A stretch of 64,000 bases of DNA, from contig JAQGPJ010000099.1 in the NCBI GenBank assembly GCA_028293125.1, positions 1 through 64,000 on the forward strand, written 5' to 3'. The notes beneath the pieces were generated by a model. The model saw nothing but the letters and a program-made list of their open reading frames with translations, was not told where the DNA came from and did no database searches. Source of the DNA: Verrucomicrobiales bacterium (GTDB taxonomy: Bacteria; Verrucomicrobiota; Verrucomicrobiia; Verrucomicrobiales; V1-33). Position 1 is the stretch's first letter; each line of letters begins with the position of its first letter. Below are positions 16,866 through 25,069 of this stretch, piece after piece. Position numbers and translations under genes: made by a program.

Positions 16866-17173
16866 GAGGTGCGGTCGGTCGTTGGGAATGGTCGGAGAGA
16901 GTCGCGGTCAACCCCCTGAGTAACGGTGGCTGATACGTGCTCATTTCCGGAACCTCTTCCGCTTTTCCGTCGTGTAGTTGATTCCGCCCCGCCGGAAAAG
17001 ATATTTCCGCGGCTCTTAAATCGGGAACCGTGGCCGGGCCGCCCCTCTTAAACAGCGCGCAGGGGCTCCGGCGGTCATAGGAAGTTCGTCGGGAAGGACA
17101 TCAACTATCCGCCAAAAACCGGTTTCAGCCCTTTCCGGGGAAATATGGCATGACAGGAGGGCTGAGAGCTTCC
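16866..17173. other. Intergenic stretch, promoter region of the dehydrogenase gene
   Basis: 308 bp between two minus-strand genes without a credible coding frame. The bases next to the dehydrogenase ATG (plus strand 16866-16908) are the G-poor leader on the minus strand and contain CCAACGACC (16877-16885), the same 9-mer that precedes the next upstream gene. No terminator-grade hairpin was seen. Confidence 0.5.
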
Positions 17174-17419
17174 TCAGTTTTCCCCTGCCGGAGCTCCGGA
17201 AAAATCCGTTCCCGGGGGCACCGGCGTGGCCCAGTTGCGCAGCGCCAGCTCCCACAGAGCGGCGAAGGCGGGCGACTGGGCCTCTAGGTCCAACCCATCG
17301 GCGGCGGCGACTTTCAGCGCGGCATTGAGCGCCTCCTTGTAGCCCAGCTGATACTCCACACTGCTGATGGCAAGGGTGCGGGCGGCCTTGCCGTGGATAT
17401 CATCGCTATCGTGGCTCAT
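17174..17419 (-). CDS. Hypothetical 81-residue protein
   Basis: A short, mostly helical, acidic soluble protein (SVEYQLGYKEALNAAL; SPAFAALWELALRNW) with no signal peptide and no recognised domain. Its leader is C-rich (cctctctccaacgacc) and lacks a Shine-Dalgarno sequence, matching the leader style and a 9-base word of the neighbouring dehydrogenase gene, which supports a genuine start. Function unknown. Confidence 0.55.
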   Translation of the reverse strand: MSHDSDDIHGKAARTLAISSVEYQLGYKEALNAALKVAAADGLDLEAQSPAFAALWELALRNWATPVPPGTDFSGAPAGEN

Positions 17420-17633
17420 GGTCGTTGGAGAGAGGCTTGGACGTAAAATCCGAAAACCGGTTTCCTGTCACACGGAAATGGAACGAATGGCGCGGCGGCG
17501 GGGACGGGGAAATGCGGAGCCGGAGCCGAAATCCGGGAGACCGCCGGGTTCCGACTTGGGCTTGCAGCTCTGAAAAATACGGGTGAAGAAACGCCGGAAC
17601 TCCCCGCCACTTTTCCCCTTTATCCCTGCCAGC

Positions 17634-18974
17634 ATGTCCACGGACCCGGTTTCCTCCCCTGCCCCCTCTCCTGCGAGAACCGCATCAGGCCACTCTGTCC
17701 CGTTTCTCAAGCCTGGCTGGGTGAAAAAAGCGCTGGACCTGTCCAAGGGGGTCAAAAAATTCGTGCAGTACAACCAGGATCTCATGCCGCGGGAGAAAGT
17801 GACCGCCATCCATGAACTGCGGTCCCAATTCGATCAGGCGGTGAAGGCTCGCCGGAAGGAGGAGGCGGAGGCGCTGGAGAAGGAGATGGTGGCGGTTTGT
17901 GAAAAGTCCGTGCCGAATTACAAGTCCTCGGCGCTGAAGGAGAATGTCGAGGTCATCATCGTAGCCATTGTCATCGCACTGGGCATTCGCGCCTATTTCC
18001 TCCAACCGTTCAAGATTCCCACAGCCTCCATGCAGCCCACCCTAAACGGCATCACGGCCCAGTCGATGCCGGAGAATGAGCTGTTCCCCAATCCCGTGGC
18101 TCGGGCTTTTGAATATGTGGCCCGCGGGCGCAACTATGTGGAGATGCGGGTGCCTCAGGACTGGGGCAATGTGGTGCTGACGGGCATCCGTCAGCGGTCC
18201 AAGGCACACTTCTTCACGGTCACAGATCTGGTTTTCCAGGATGCGTCCGGCAAGCAGCGGGTGCTGACCGGTTATGTGCCGGCGGGCAAGCTATGGCGCG
18301 ATCTGTGGATCGGAGCGCGGCCTGATGTGGACGATCCCAACCGGGTGCTCGGGGCGGAGCAGAATTTCGAGGTGCGGGTGCTCGGACGCCGGGGGGATGG
18401 ATCCGCCACGATCGGCGTGCCGGTGGCTGCGGGCGCGCTGCTGGTCCGCGGGCATGTGGACACCGGCGACCAGGTGCTGGTGAACAAGATGGCCTATCAT
18501 TTCCGCCGTCCGGACCGCGGAGAGGTGTTTGTTTTCAACACCGCCGGCATCACGGGCATCACGAATCCCGCGGGCGTCACCTCCCAGCATTACATCAAGC
18601 GTCTGGTGGCCCTGCCCGGTGAGACTGTCCAGCTGGAGCCCAACAGCGGCGAGACCACCACCGACGGCGAAGGAAGGATTAACGATGTGGCCACCCTGAA
18701 GATCAATGGAGCCAAAGCCACCGAGTTTGGCATGGAACGGGTGATGGCGCGGCGGAACAATTACAAAGGCTATACCACCATGCACACCGTTGGGACCTTC
18801 ATTCGGGGAAATGAGGTGGCGACTATGGAGCGACAGCAGTACATGGCCATGGGCGACAACAGTCCCTCCAGCTCCGACAGCCGTTATTGGGGGCCGGTGC
18901 CGGAGAAAAACCTCGTGGGCCCGGCCTTGGTCGTTTACTGGCCGTTCCTGCCGCATTTCGGATTTATCCGCTGA
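17634..18974 (+). CDS. lepB: Signal peptidase I with a long insertion
   Basis: A 446-residue S26 peptidase that cleaves signal peptides of exported proteins at the membrane. One transmembrane helix (VIIVAIVIALGIRAYFLQPF) precedes the Ser motif IPTASMQPTL, with Ser132 the nucleophile; the general-base Lys285 lies in VLVNKMAYHFRRPDRGEVF, and the box-E motif is MGDNSPSSSDSRYWG. In ordinary LepB the Ser and Lys are about 50-60 residues apart; here they are 153 apart, because of an insertion of roughly 100 residues. About 100 cytoplasmic residues precede the TM helix. I chose the ATG at 17634 after a pyrimidine-rich leader; a GTG at 17583 is also possible. Confidence 0.9.
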   Translation: MSTDPVSSPAPSPARTASGHSVPFLKPGWVKKALDLSKGVKKFVQYNQDLMPREKVTAIHELRSQFDQAVKARRKEEAEALEKEMVAVCEKSVPNYKSSALKENVEVIIVAIVIALGIRAYFLQPFKIPTASMQPTLNGITAQSMPENELFPNPVARAFEYVARGRNYVEMRVPQDWGNVVLTGIRQRSKAHFFTVTDLVFQDASGKQRVLTGYVPAGKLWRDLWIGARPDVDDPNRVLGAEQNFEVRVLGRRGDGSATIGVPVAAGALLVRGHVDTGDQVLVNKMAYHFRRPDRGEVFVFNTAGITGITNPAGVTSQHYIKRLVALPGETVQLEPNSGETTTDGEGRINDVATLKINGAKATEFGMERVMARRNNYKGYTTMHTVGTFIRGNEVATMERQQYMAMGDNSPSSSDSRYWGPVPEKNLVGPALVVYWPFLPHFGFIR

Positions 18975-19003
18975 TTGCTGTCCGTTGCGCGGCGATCCTG
19001 CTT

Positions 19004-20080
19004 ATGGACCCTCGCTGGTTGCCATGGTGCTGGTCGGCGGCGGCGGCCGGATGCATCGCGCTGTATCTGCTGACGCAGCCGTGGCGGCGGGAGTTTTTCG
19101 CCGGCTTCAGCTTGACTCGCCGGTATCCGGGCACATGGCTGATCCCGGCGGGCCTGCTGACGGCGGATGCGCTGGCGGCAGCTTGGAGAAAAGGACAGCT
19201 GCCGGACTGGAATCCGGTGCCGGCGGGACAGGGCGTGGCGGAGTCCCTGCTGGGCACCGTGCATGGCTTGGCGCTGGGGGATGGAGCGGCTTTGGTGGCC
19301 GGAGTGGCCTTGGCGCTGAATGCCGGCGGGCTGCGGACCGGCCTGCGCAAGGGATTGGAGTCGGTCCTCGGACGCGCCATGCCGGAAGTTCCGGTGCTCC
19401 TTTTTGCCGGGCTGGCGGCGGTGATCAGTGATTTCTCACTCAGCCGGATGGGACTGTCCGTCTGGTGGCACGCGGGCCTTTCCGTGCTGGCAGCCCCCTT
19501 GGCGGGCTGGGCCTCGGCGCTGGTGCTGGCCGGCCTGCTGCTGGGAGCGGAGACCGTGTTCCGGGCTCCGGAGAAAATGCCGCGCGTCCACTGGATGGAG
19601 ACCGCCGCCGGGCATTCGGTCAGGCTCTGGCCTTGGGCTATGGCCCACGCGCTGACGGGGCTGGGGGTCCGCTGGCTGCCGGACGGCTGGAAAATGGCCG
19701 GCTGCGGGCTGCTGTTGCTCCCAGGAATGGTGCTGATGTTCGCGGCTCCGCTGTTTCTGCACGTGAGGCACGCAGCCGAGGCCAGGACCGGATGGCGGGC
19801 GTCCCTCAGGATTTGGAGGCTCAAAGGCTGGCAGGCACCGGCGTGGGCCATGCCGGCGGCGCTGCTGTTTTTCCCTTGGCGGCTGGCGGCGGGGTGGCTG
19901 GCCGGGGGGCCGGGCGCGGAATCGCAGGCGGTGCGGATCACTCTTGCCAGCCTGCACGGCTTGGCCCATACATGGCTCACCGTGGCTGTGCTGGGTGCCT
20001 GGATGGCGCTGCGGCTCAAGGATCCCCCCACGAAAACGCCTCCGCGTCCGGCTGTGCGCCGGGCCTCCCCCGCCTCATGA
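19004..20080 (+). CDS. Polytopic membrane protein of unknown function
   Basis: A 358-residue protein with about seven to nine hydrophobic segments (for example WSAAAAGCIALYLL, VPVLLFAGLAAVISDF, AGLSVLAAPLAGWASALVLA, CGLLLLPGMVLMFAAPLFL). No family is recognised. The ATG at 19004 lies 30 bases after the signal peptidase stop, and the stop overlaps the synthase ATG (ATGA at 20077-20080), so it is translationally coupled to the squalene/phytoene synthase. The operon suggests an envelope or isoprenoid-related role, which is inference only. Confidence 0.7.
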   Translation: MDPRWLPWCWSAAAAGCIALYLLTQPWRREFFAGFSLTRRYPGTWLIPAGLLTADALAAAWRKGQLPDWNPVPAGQGVAESLLGTVHGLALGDGAALVAGVALALNAGGLRTGLRKGLESVLGRAMPEVPVLLFAGLAAVISDFSLSRMGLSVWWHAGLSVLAAPLAGWASALVLAGLLLGAETVFRAPEKMPRVHWMETAAGHSVRLWPWAMAHALTGLGVRWLPDGWKMAGCGLLLLPGMVLMFAAPLFLHVRHAAEARTGWRASLRIWRLKGWQAPAWAMPAALLFFPWRLAAGWLAGGPGAESQAVRITLASLHGLAHTWLTVAVLGAWMALRLKDPPTKTPPRPAVRRASPAS

Positions 20081-21012
20081 CCTCCACCCCATCCGGAAAA
20101 ACCGCTGACGACATTGTCCGCCGCAGCCGGTCCAATCTCGCCTTTGCCCTGGCCTGCCTGCCCAAACGCCGCCGCCAGGACATGTACGTGTTTTACGCTT
20201 TCTGCCGGGTGGTGGACGACATTGCCGATGACGGGGGCTGGACTCTGCCCCAGCGGCAGGAGGCGCTGGACCGCTGGCGGTCGGTGGTGCGCGGCGATGC
20301 TCCGGACCGCGAGCCCTTTGAGAATGACCTGCTGGAGCTGCGCCAGCGCTACCATATTCCAGCGGAGGAGATGCTGGACATCATTGACGGCGTGGCCATG
20401 GACATCGAGCCCCGGCGTTATGAATCATGGCTGGATTTGAAGCAGTACTGTTACCGGGTGGCCAGCTGCGTGGGCTTGGTCAGCATCCGCATCTTCGGCT
20501 GCCGCGATGCCAAAAGCCGCGAATACGCCCTGAATCTTGGCTACGCCCTGCAGATCACCAACATCCTGCGCGATGTGCGGGCGGACTGGGAAAACGGCCA
20601 GCGCATCTATCTGCCCTTGGAGGACATGAGGGACGCCGGCTACACGGTGGATGATCTGGCCCATTTCCGGCACAACGAGGCTTTTGAAATCCTCATGCGC
20701 CAGCAGGTGACACGGGCACGGGACTACTACCATCTGGCCATGGCCAATCTCACCAAACGCGACCGCCGCCCGCTGCTGGCCGCCGAGGCCATGCGCCGCA
20801 TTTACAGTGAGACCCTGGATCTTCTGGAGGCTGACGATTACCACGTTTTCGACAATCGTTACCGCCTGTCCAATCTCCGCAAAGCGCGCCTCGTGGCCGG
20901 AGCGTGGACCAAAGGACTGCTGGGCCGGTGGAACAACACCGCTCCAAAACCGCTGACAGTGGACGGGGGCATGCCCAAGAAACGGCTGCGGCATGTGGAG
21001 TCCGGAAAGTAG
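20077..21012 (+). CDS. Squalene/phytoene synthase family protein
   Basis: A 311-residue trans-isoprenyl diphosphate synthase. These enzymes condense two prenyl diphosphates head to head, giving presqualene diphosphate, squalene or phytoene. The two Asp-rich magnesium sites are visible: FCRVVDDIADD (first) and QITNILRDVRADWENGQRIY (second), with DIEPRRYESW and LKQYCYRVASCVG between. The length fits HpnD/CrtB. No other hopanoid or carotenoid gene is next to it, so the product cannot be decided. It starts inside the stop of the preceding membrane-protein gene. Confidence 0.88.
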   Translation: MTSTPSGKTADDIVRRSRSNLAFALACLPKRRRQDMYVFYAFCRVVDDIADDGGWTLPQRQEALDRWRSVVRGDAPDREPFENDLLELRQRYHIPAEEMLDIIDGVAMDIEPRRYESWLDLKQYCYRVASCVGLVSIRIFGCRDAKSREYALNLGYALQITNILRDVRADWENGQRIYLPLEDMRDAGYTVDDLAHFRHNEAFEILMRQQVTRARDYYHLAMANLTKRDRRPLLAAEAMRRIYSETLDLLEADDYHVFDNRYRLSNLRKARLVAGAWTKGLLGRWNNTAPKPLTVDGGMPKKRLRHVESGK

Positions 21013-21037
21013 GATCCTTTCCTGAGAGCAAGGGGCC

Positions 21038-21247
21038 ATGCATGGTCAAAAAAAGGTCTGCGATGAATGCGGCAGCCTTTTCCTTTTGCAGGCTTCGCGG
21101 ATGTCTGGTTTATGCCCTGAATGCGCACACCTTCTTTACGGCTACGAACCCTGCCAGCATACCTTCATGGAAGGACACTGTTTGAAGTGTCATTGGGATA
21201 GTTCGGTTTCAGCATACTGTCGGAAGGTGAAGGAGAGGAAGGATTGA
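21038..21247 (+). CDS. Small zinc-ribbon protein
   Basis: A 69-residue protein with three Cys pairs: CDECG (8-12), CPECA (26-30) and CLKCH (48-52), plus a CQH at 39-41, strongly suggesting one or two structural zinc sites. A purine-rich ribosome site (gcaagggg) precedes the ATG, one of few clear Shine-Dalgarno-like sites here. It follows the synthase gene by 26 bases. Function unknown; small zinc ribbons often bind nucleic acid or act as adaptors. Confidence 0.65.
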   Translation: MHGQKKVCDECGSLFLLQASRMSGLCPECAHLLYGYEPCQHTFMEGHCLKCHWDSSVSAYCRKVKERKD

Positions 21248-21301
21248 TCCTCCCAGCCGGGTCCCATGTTGCAGGCAGCCTGAGTGGAGGTTGGTTGGGG
21301 A

Positions 21302-21853
21302 ATGCCTGAGACCTCCCCCGCCCCCCTGCTGCTGCCCATCCTCGCCCGGCAGGTGCTGCTGGCGTTTCTACTGACGTTCATCGCGGCACGGGTCACCGTT
21401 TACATGATCATGGCCCGCGATATTCCGGACCTTTATCTGTATTCCGGGCAGACCCATGTGCATCACCTGAACTATGGGATCTTCATGCTTTCCGCCGTGG
21501 GCGCGGGCCTGCTTTTCGGACCGCCCAGCCTGCGCTGGAGACGCTGGGCGGCCACACTGTACGGCATCGGCATGGGGCTGACCTATGACGAGTTCGGCAT
21601 GGGGCTGCATCTGGGGGGAGGCTACTGGCAGCGGGCCTCGTGGGACGCGGTGGGCGTGCTGGCGGCGCTTTTCGCACTGATATGGGTCAGCTGGCGGCTG
21701 CGCTGCCTGGCCCTGCCGCATTGGCTGATGGGCAGCGTGGTGACGGTGGCCGCGGTGGTCTTCGCCGTTCTGCTGGTGCGCTCCTTCTCCTGCGCCGGGG
21801 CCAGATTTCAGGACCGGGGCCGGATGCTGGACGCGTCTTCCCCGCCGCAGTGA
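21302..21853 (+). CDS. Conserved integral membrane protein with an HxHHxxxG motif
   Basis: A 183-residue protein with about five membrane segments (VLLAFLLTFIAARVTVYMI, IFMLSAVGAGLLFG, AVGVLAALFALIWV, VVTVAAVVFAVLLV). Two motifs look functional: THVHHLNYG and GLTYDEFGMGLHLGG, whose His and Asp/Glu could form a metal site. I recall bacterial membrane proteins with this His-cluster and DE pattern, but know no assigned function. I chose the Met at 21302; the frame opens at 21284. Confidence 0.65.
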   Translation: MPETSPAPLLLPILARQVLLAFLLTFIAARVTVYMIMARDIPDLYLYSGQTHVHHLNYGIFMLSAVGAGLLFGPPSLRWRRWAATLYGIGMGLTYDEFGMGLHLGGGYWQRASWDAVGVLAALFALIWVSWRLRCLALPHWLMGSVVTVAAVVFAVLLVRSFSCAGARFQDRGRMLDASSPPQ

Positions 21854-21876
21854 GGGAAAGTGGAATTCATTGCTGG

Positions 21877-22138
21877 TTAGGGTTCAGTTCCGCCGGAGAC
21901 ATTCAGGAGAGGGCCGATCCCGTTCAGTCGCCCGTTCAACACATCCGGCTCAGGGATTTCATCCCCGTGCCGCCTGGCGCTTTCCAGCTACAGTTTCATA
22001 GCTTCCAGCACCTTGGCGGCACCCTCGGCAAGGGTGCCTCCATGGGCTGACACAGCCAGGCAGGGCGGGAACCTCGGCAAGGAATGCTTCATCCTCCCTG
22101 CTCCAATGGATCCTTACCGGATATTGGTGGTTGGTCAT
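21877..22138 (-). pseudogene. hicB: Decayed hicB antitoxin gene
   Basis: Read on the minus strand from ATG 22138, the first 31 residues match a HicB N-terminus (MTNHQYPVRIHWSREDEAFL, then AEVPALPGCV). One extra base just after the Val codon breaks the frame. Skipping it gives AHGGTLAEGAAKVLEAMKL, then an in-frame TAG where Trp is expected, then LESARRHGDEIPEPD and a TAA at 21877. That order (PGC, AHG-T, A-WLE, PeP) is the HicB partially degraded RNase-H-like fold. No intact HicA toxin is adjacent. The two lesions make this a dead gene unless they are sequencing errors. Confidence 0.8.
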
Positions 22139-22440
22139 GGTTGGATTGGTCTCCTTTCCACAGTGATTGGGGGCTGTTTTCACGTGGATCAGCTTGATGG
22201 AATTCCGTGGCGCAGCAGCACGATCCAGCAGCCGTCCGGGTGCCGCCACCCCCTGACCATTCTCAGCGCGGCAGGCAATTCCGCAAGATTCCGCCGTCCC
22301 GCGCGCCGGGAACAGCGTTTAACAGGTGCCCCACTGTATATTAGGACGGAAACCCGCTGCAAGCCTGACAAGTACGCGACGTTTTTCCTTTCCTCCTCCC
22401 TCTTTTTTCTTTTCCCTGCCCTGCAAAACCCCATCAGGTT
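22139..22440. other. Intergenic stretch upstream of the L,D-transpeptidase
   Basis: About 300 bp without an intact gene. On the minus strand, just upstream of the hicB relic, a short frame (residues DGCWIVLLRHG) vaguely recalls a HicA N-terminus, but the match is too weak to call. The end next to the transpeptidase gene is T/C-rich (tttttcctttcctcctccctcttttttc) and probably forms its 5' leader. Confidence 0.4.
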
Positions 22441-23028
22441 ATGGCTGCCCTCCTTCCTTCCTTTGCTCCGCGTCTGGCTGGTTTATGTCTGGCTGTGGCC
22501 GCCATGGGGCTCTGCTCCTGCCAGCACGCAAAACCTCCCGAGGCACTGAACGTGCAAGAGGCTCCGCTGCTGTTCAAGTGGTATGGGGATCATCTGACCG
22601 GACCGGTGAATGTGAAAATTGTGCTCAGCGAGCAGAAAGCCTACATCACCCGCGGCGGTGAGGACGCAGGCTGGACCTATGTGGCGGCGGGCACTCCGGG
22701 CCATCCCACACCGCCGGGCTCCTTCCGCATCATTGAAAAAGTGGAGGACAAGCACAGCACCAGTTGGGGGGTGATGATGGATGCCGACGGCAACGTCGTG
22801 GAGTCCGATGCCAAAAACGGCCGCACTCCGGTGCCGCCCGGCGGACGCTTCGTGGGAGCGCCAATGCCTTACTGGATGCGCATCAAGGGTGCCATCGGCA
22901 TGCATGCCGGCCATATTCCCAACCCCGGCGACCCGGCCTCGCACGGCTGCATCCGCCTGCCGAAGGAAATGGCGCAAACCCTTTTCAACATCGCGCCGCT
23001 GGGAACACCAGTGCGCGTGGTCCGCTAG
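22441..23028 (+). CDS. L,D-transpeptidase (YkuD domain), probable lipoprotein
   Basis: A 195-residue cell-wall enzyme that would form 3-3 peptidoglycan cross-links or attach proteins to peptidoglycan. The N-terminal hydrophobic stretch ends LCSC, a slightly atypical lipobox with Cys27. The YkuD domain (about 55-193) has the catalytic motif MHAGHIPNPGDPASHGCIRL with His168 and nucleophile Cys170. It is a single gene, convergent with rsgA 36 bp away. Confidence 0.9.
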   Translation: MAALLPSFAPRLAGLCLAVAAMGLCSCQHAKPPEALNVQEAPLLFKWYGDHLTGPVNVKIVLSEQKAYITRGGEDAGWTYVAAGTPGHPTPPGSFRIIEKVEDKHSTSWGVMMDADGNVVESDAKNGRTPVPPGGRFVGAPMPYWMRIKGAIGMHAGHIPNPGDPASHGCIRLPKEMAQTLFNIAPLGTPVRVVR

Positions 23029-23063
23029 GCTGGTCTGCCCACTCCCGCCCCGCCCGCTTTTGC

Positions 23064-24188
23064 CTACCGGCGGTGCGGCCGATATTGAATCTCGGGATCC
23101 GGCTCGGGGTCACTGTAGCGGCGCTCGGTGTATTTTTTGGCCTTCTGATGCAGGTCGCGACGGTTGCGGCGCTCGATGGTCATCTGGCGCTTTTTACGGT
23201 TTTGGCGGAGTTCCGCGATTTCGTCCTCCAGTTTCAGGAATCCCTCAAACCGCGCCTGACCGAGTTTGCCGCTTTCCCGGGCGGCACGCACGGCGCAGCC
23301 GGCGTCGGTGCCGTGTTTGCAGTCGCTGAACCGGCATTCGGCCGCCAAGGCGGCGATATCCGCAAACCGCTCACGGAGGGTGTTCTCATCCGTCCACATG
23401 TGGACCTCGCGAATGCCGGGGTTGTCGATGAGGATGCCACCCTGTGGCAGCACCATTAGCTCGCGGGCGGTGGTGGTGTGGCGGCCCTTGCCGGTCAGCT
23501 CGTTGACCTCCCCGGTCCATTGGTATTCATCCCCGAGCAGGATGTTGATGAGGGAGGATTTCCCCACACCGCTGGACCCCACCAGAGTCACGGAGACGCC
23601 GGGCGTCAGATACTGCTTGAACCCATGCAGACCGCCCTTTTTCTCCGTGCTGGTGATGTGGACTCTGGCTTGGGGATTCAGGGCGCGGATGGCGTCGGCG
23701 GCATCCCGGTTCTGGCCATCGGGAAAGAGATCGGACTTGTTCACCAGCACCACGGGCCGGGCCCCGCTTTTGCCGATGAGGGCGAAATAGCGCTCCATGC
23801 GCCGCAGGCTGAAGTCCGGCCCGGAATCCGTCACCACCACCACCACGTCCACATTGGCGGCGATGACCTGCTCCTCGGTGCTGCGGCCCGGGGCCTTGCG
23901 GGAAAGGCAGGTCCGGCGCGCCAGCCGCGCCCGGATGATGTGCTCGCCCTCGTCCCGGCCCACCTCCAGCGCCACCCAGTCGCCCACGGCGGGCAGCTCA
24001 GCATCGGTTTCCGCCTCATGGTAAACCCGTCCGCTGAGGATGACCTCGTACTCATCCCCGTCGCCGGTCAGGGCTCCGTAGGTGATCTTGTTGTCCCGGA
24101 TCAGCCGGGCCGGCAGCCAGCCGGCGGCACGGTAAGGCGCAAACTCCGCCTCAAAAGCCTCATTCCATCCCAGTTCGTCAAGTGTCAT
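23064..24188 (-). CDS. rsgA: Ribosome biogenesis GTPase RsgA
   Basis: A 374-residue circularly permuted GTPase that promotes late 30S maturation. Order of motifs: an OB-fold N-terminus, G4 VLVNKSDLF, then G1 VGSSGVGKSSLINILLG, the RHTTTARELM switch region, and G3 IDNPGIREVHMW, with a C-terminal zinc motif CRFSDCKHGTDAGC. This permuted G4-G1-G3 order is diagnostic. The frame extends to 24455; I chose the Met at 24188 (MTLDELGWNE), with 24200 also possible. The Arg/Lys-rich tail fits rRNA binding. Confidence 0.93.
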   Translation of the reverse strand: MTLDELGWNEAFEAEFAPYRAAGWLPARLIRDNKITYGALTGDGDEYEVILSGRVYHEAETDAELPAVGDWVALEVGRDEGEHIIRARLARRTCLSRKAPGRSTEEQVIAANVDVVVVVTDSGPDFSLRRMERYFALIGKSGARPVVLVNKSDLFPDGQNRDAADAIRALNPQARVHITSTEKKGGLHGFKQYLTPGVSVTLVGSSGVGKSSLINILLGDEYQWTGEVNELTGKGRHTTTARELMVLPQGGILIDNPGIREVHMWTDENTLRERFADIAALAAECRFSDCKHGTDAGCAVRAARESGKLGQARFEGFLKLEDEIAELRQNRKKRQMTIERRNRRDLHQKAKKYTERRYSDPEPDPEIQYRPHRR

Positions 24189-24354
24189 CCGGCCCAGCAT
24201 AATGCCGATGCGGGAAAGCACAAACGCGCCGCCGCCCGCTTCAGATCCAGTGTCCCGGCCATGCAGCCATTTCAACCGGAGCGGTGACCCGCAGGCGCGG
24301 GGAAGTCCGGATTTCCACAGTGATGACAGGAGGACGGGCTGGACCCTGGCCTCC

Positions 24355-24945
24355 TCAAGGCAGCACCTGACCCATGAACGACAGCAGTTCCCCGCGGCCT
24401 TCCCTGGTTTTGATGGAAGTCCGGAAGATGGGTGGTCCCTCGTCCTTCCAGCCACCTGTGGCCTCCAGAAAATCCGCGATGTTCTTCTCCACGGGCGCAG
24501 GTTTCAGCTTGTCCGTTTTGGTGAACACCAGCGCCAGCGGCACCTGGGTGCCTTGGAGCCACTGCACGAACTCCACATCAATGGTATGCGGGGAGTGCCG
24601 GGAGTCGATCAGCACCAGCACACGCTGCAGGCTGACGCGGCCCGTGATGTAGTTCACGATCATATCCTGAAACCGGAAGCGGTCGTGCTTCAGCGGCTTG
24701 GCATAACCGTACCCCGGCAGGTCCACCAGCCGGAAGGTGTCATTGATATTGAAGAAGTTGATCAGCTGGGTGCGCCCCGGCGTGGACGACACCTTGGCCA
24801 GGGACTCGCGGCCCGTGAGCAGATTCAGCAGGGAGGACTTTCCGACATTGGAGCGTCCGATAAACGCCAACTCGGGCACTGTGGGCTCCGGACAGGAGCC
24901 AACATCCGTCGCGCTGGTTATGAAGGTGGAGGATTTGATGCGCAT
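24355..24945 (-). CDS. engB: Ribosome biogenesis GTP-binding protein EngB/YsxC
   Basis: A 196-residue GTPase involved in 50S subunit assembly. Visible motifs: G1 GRSNVGKSSLLN (residues 30-41), G2 STPGRTQLINFF, G3 DLPGYGYA, G4 FTKTDKL, and a C-terminal RTSIKTREGRGELL. The length is typical. It is on the same strand as rsgA and upstream of it, with a 166-bp gap. Confidence 0.94.
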   Translation of the reverse strand: MRIKSSTFITSATDVGSCPEPTVPELAFIGRSNVGKSSLLNLLTGRESLAKVSSTPGRTQLINFFNINDTFRLVDLPGYGYAKPLKHDRFRFQDMIVNYITGRVSLQRVLVLIDSRHSPHTIDVEFVQWLQGTQVPLALVFTKTDKLKPAPVEKNIADFLEATGGWKDEGPPIFRTSIKTREGRGELLSFMGQVLP

Positions 24946-25069
24946 AAAAGTTTTCAGTTTTCAGTTTTCAGCGGGCTGAACTCATCAGTCATAATTACTG
25001 TGGCTTCCTTTCCTTCTCCGTTCGTTCCGGCTGTTTTGGCAATGGAAAGAACCGCTTCACTCTGTCCGG

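Noticed and set aside
22139-22265. Possible HicA toxin remnant upstream of the hicB relic
   Set aside because: Only a few residues (DGCWIVLLRHG) resemble HicA, and the conserved GSH...P pattern is absent, so the resemblance could be chance.
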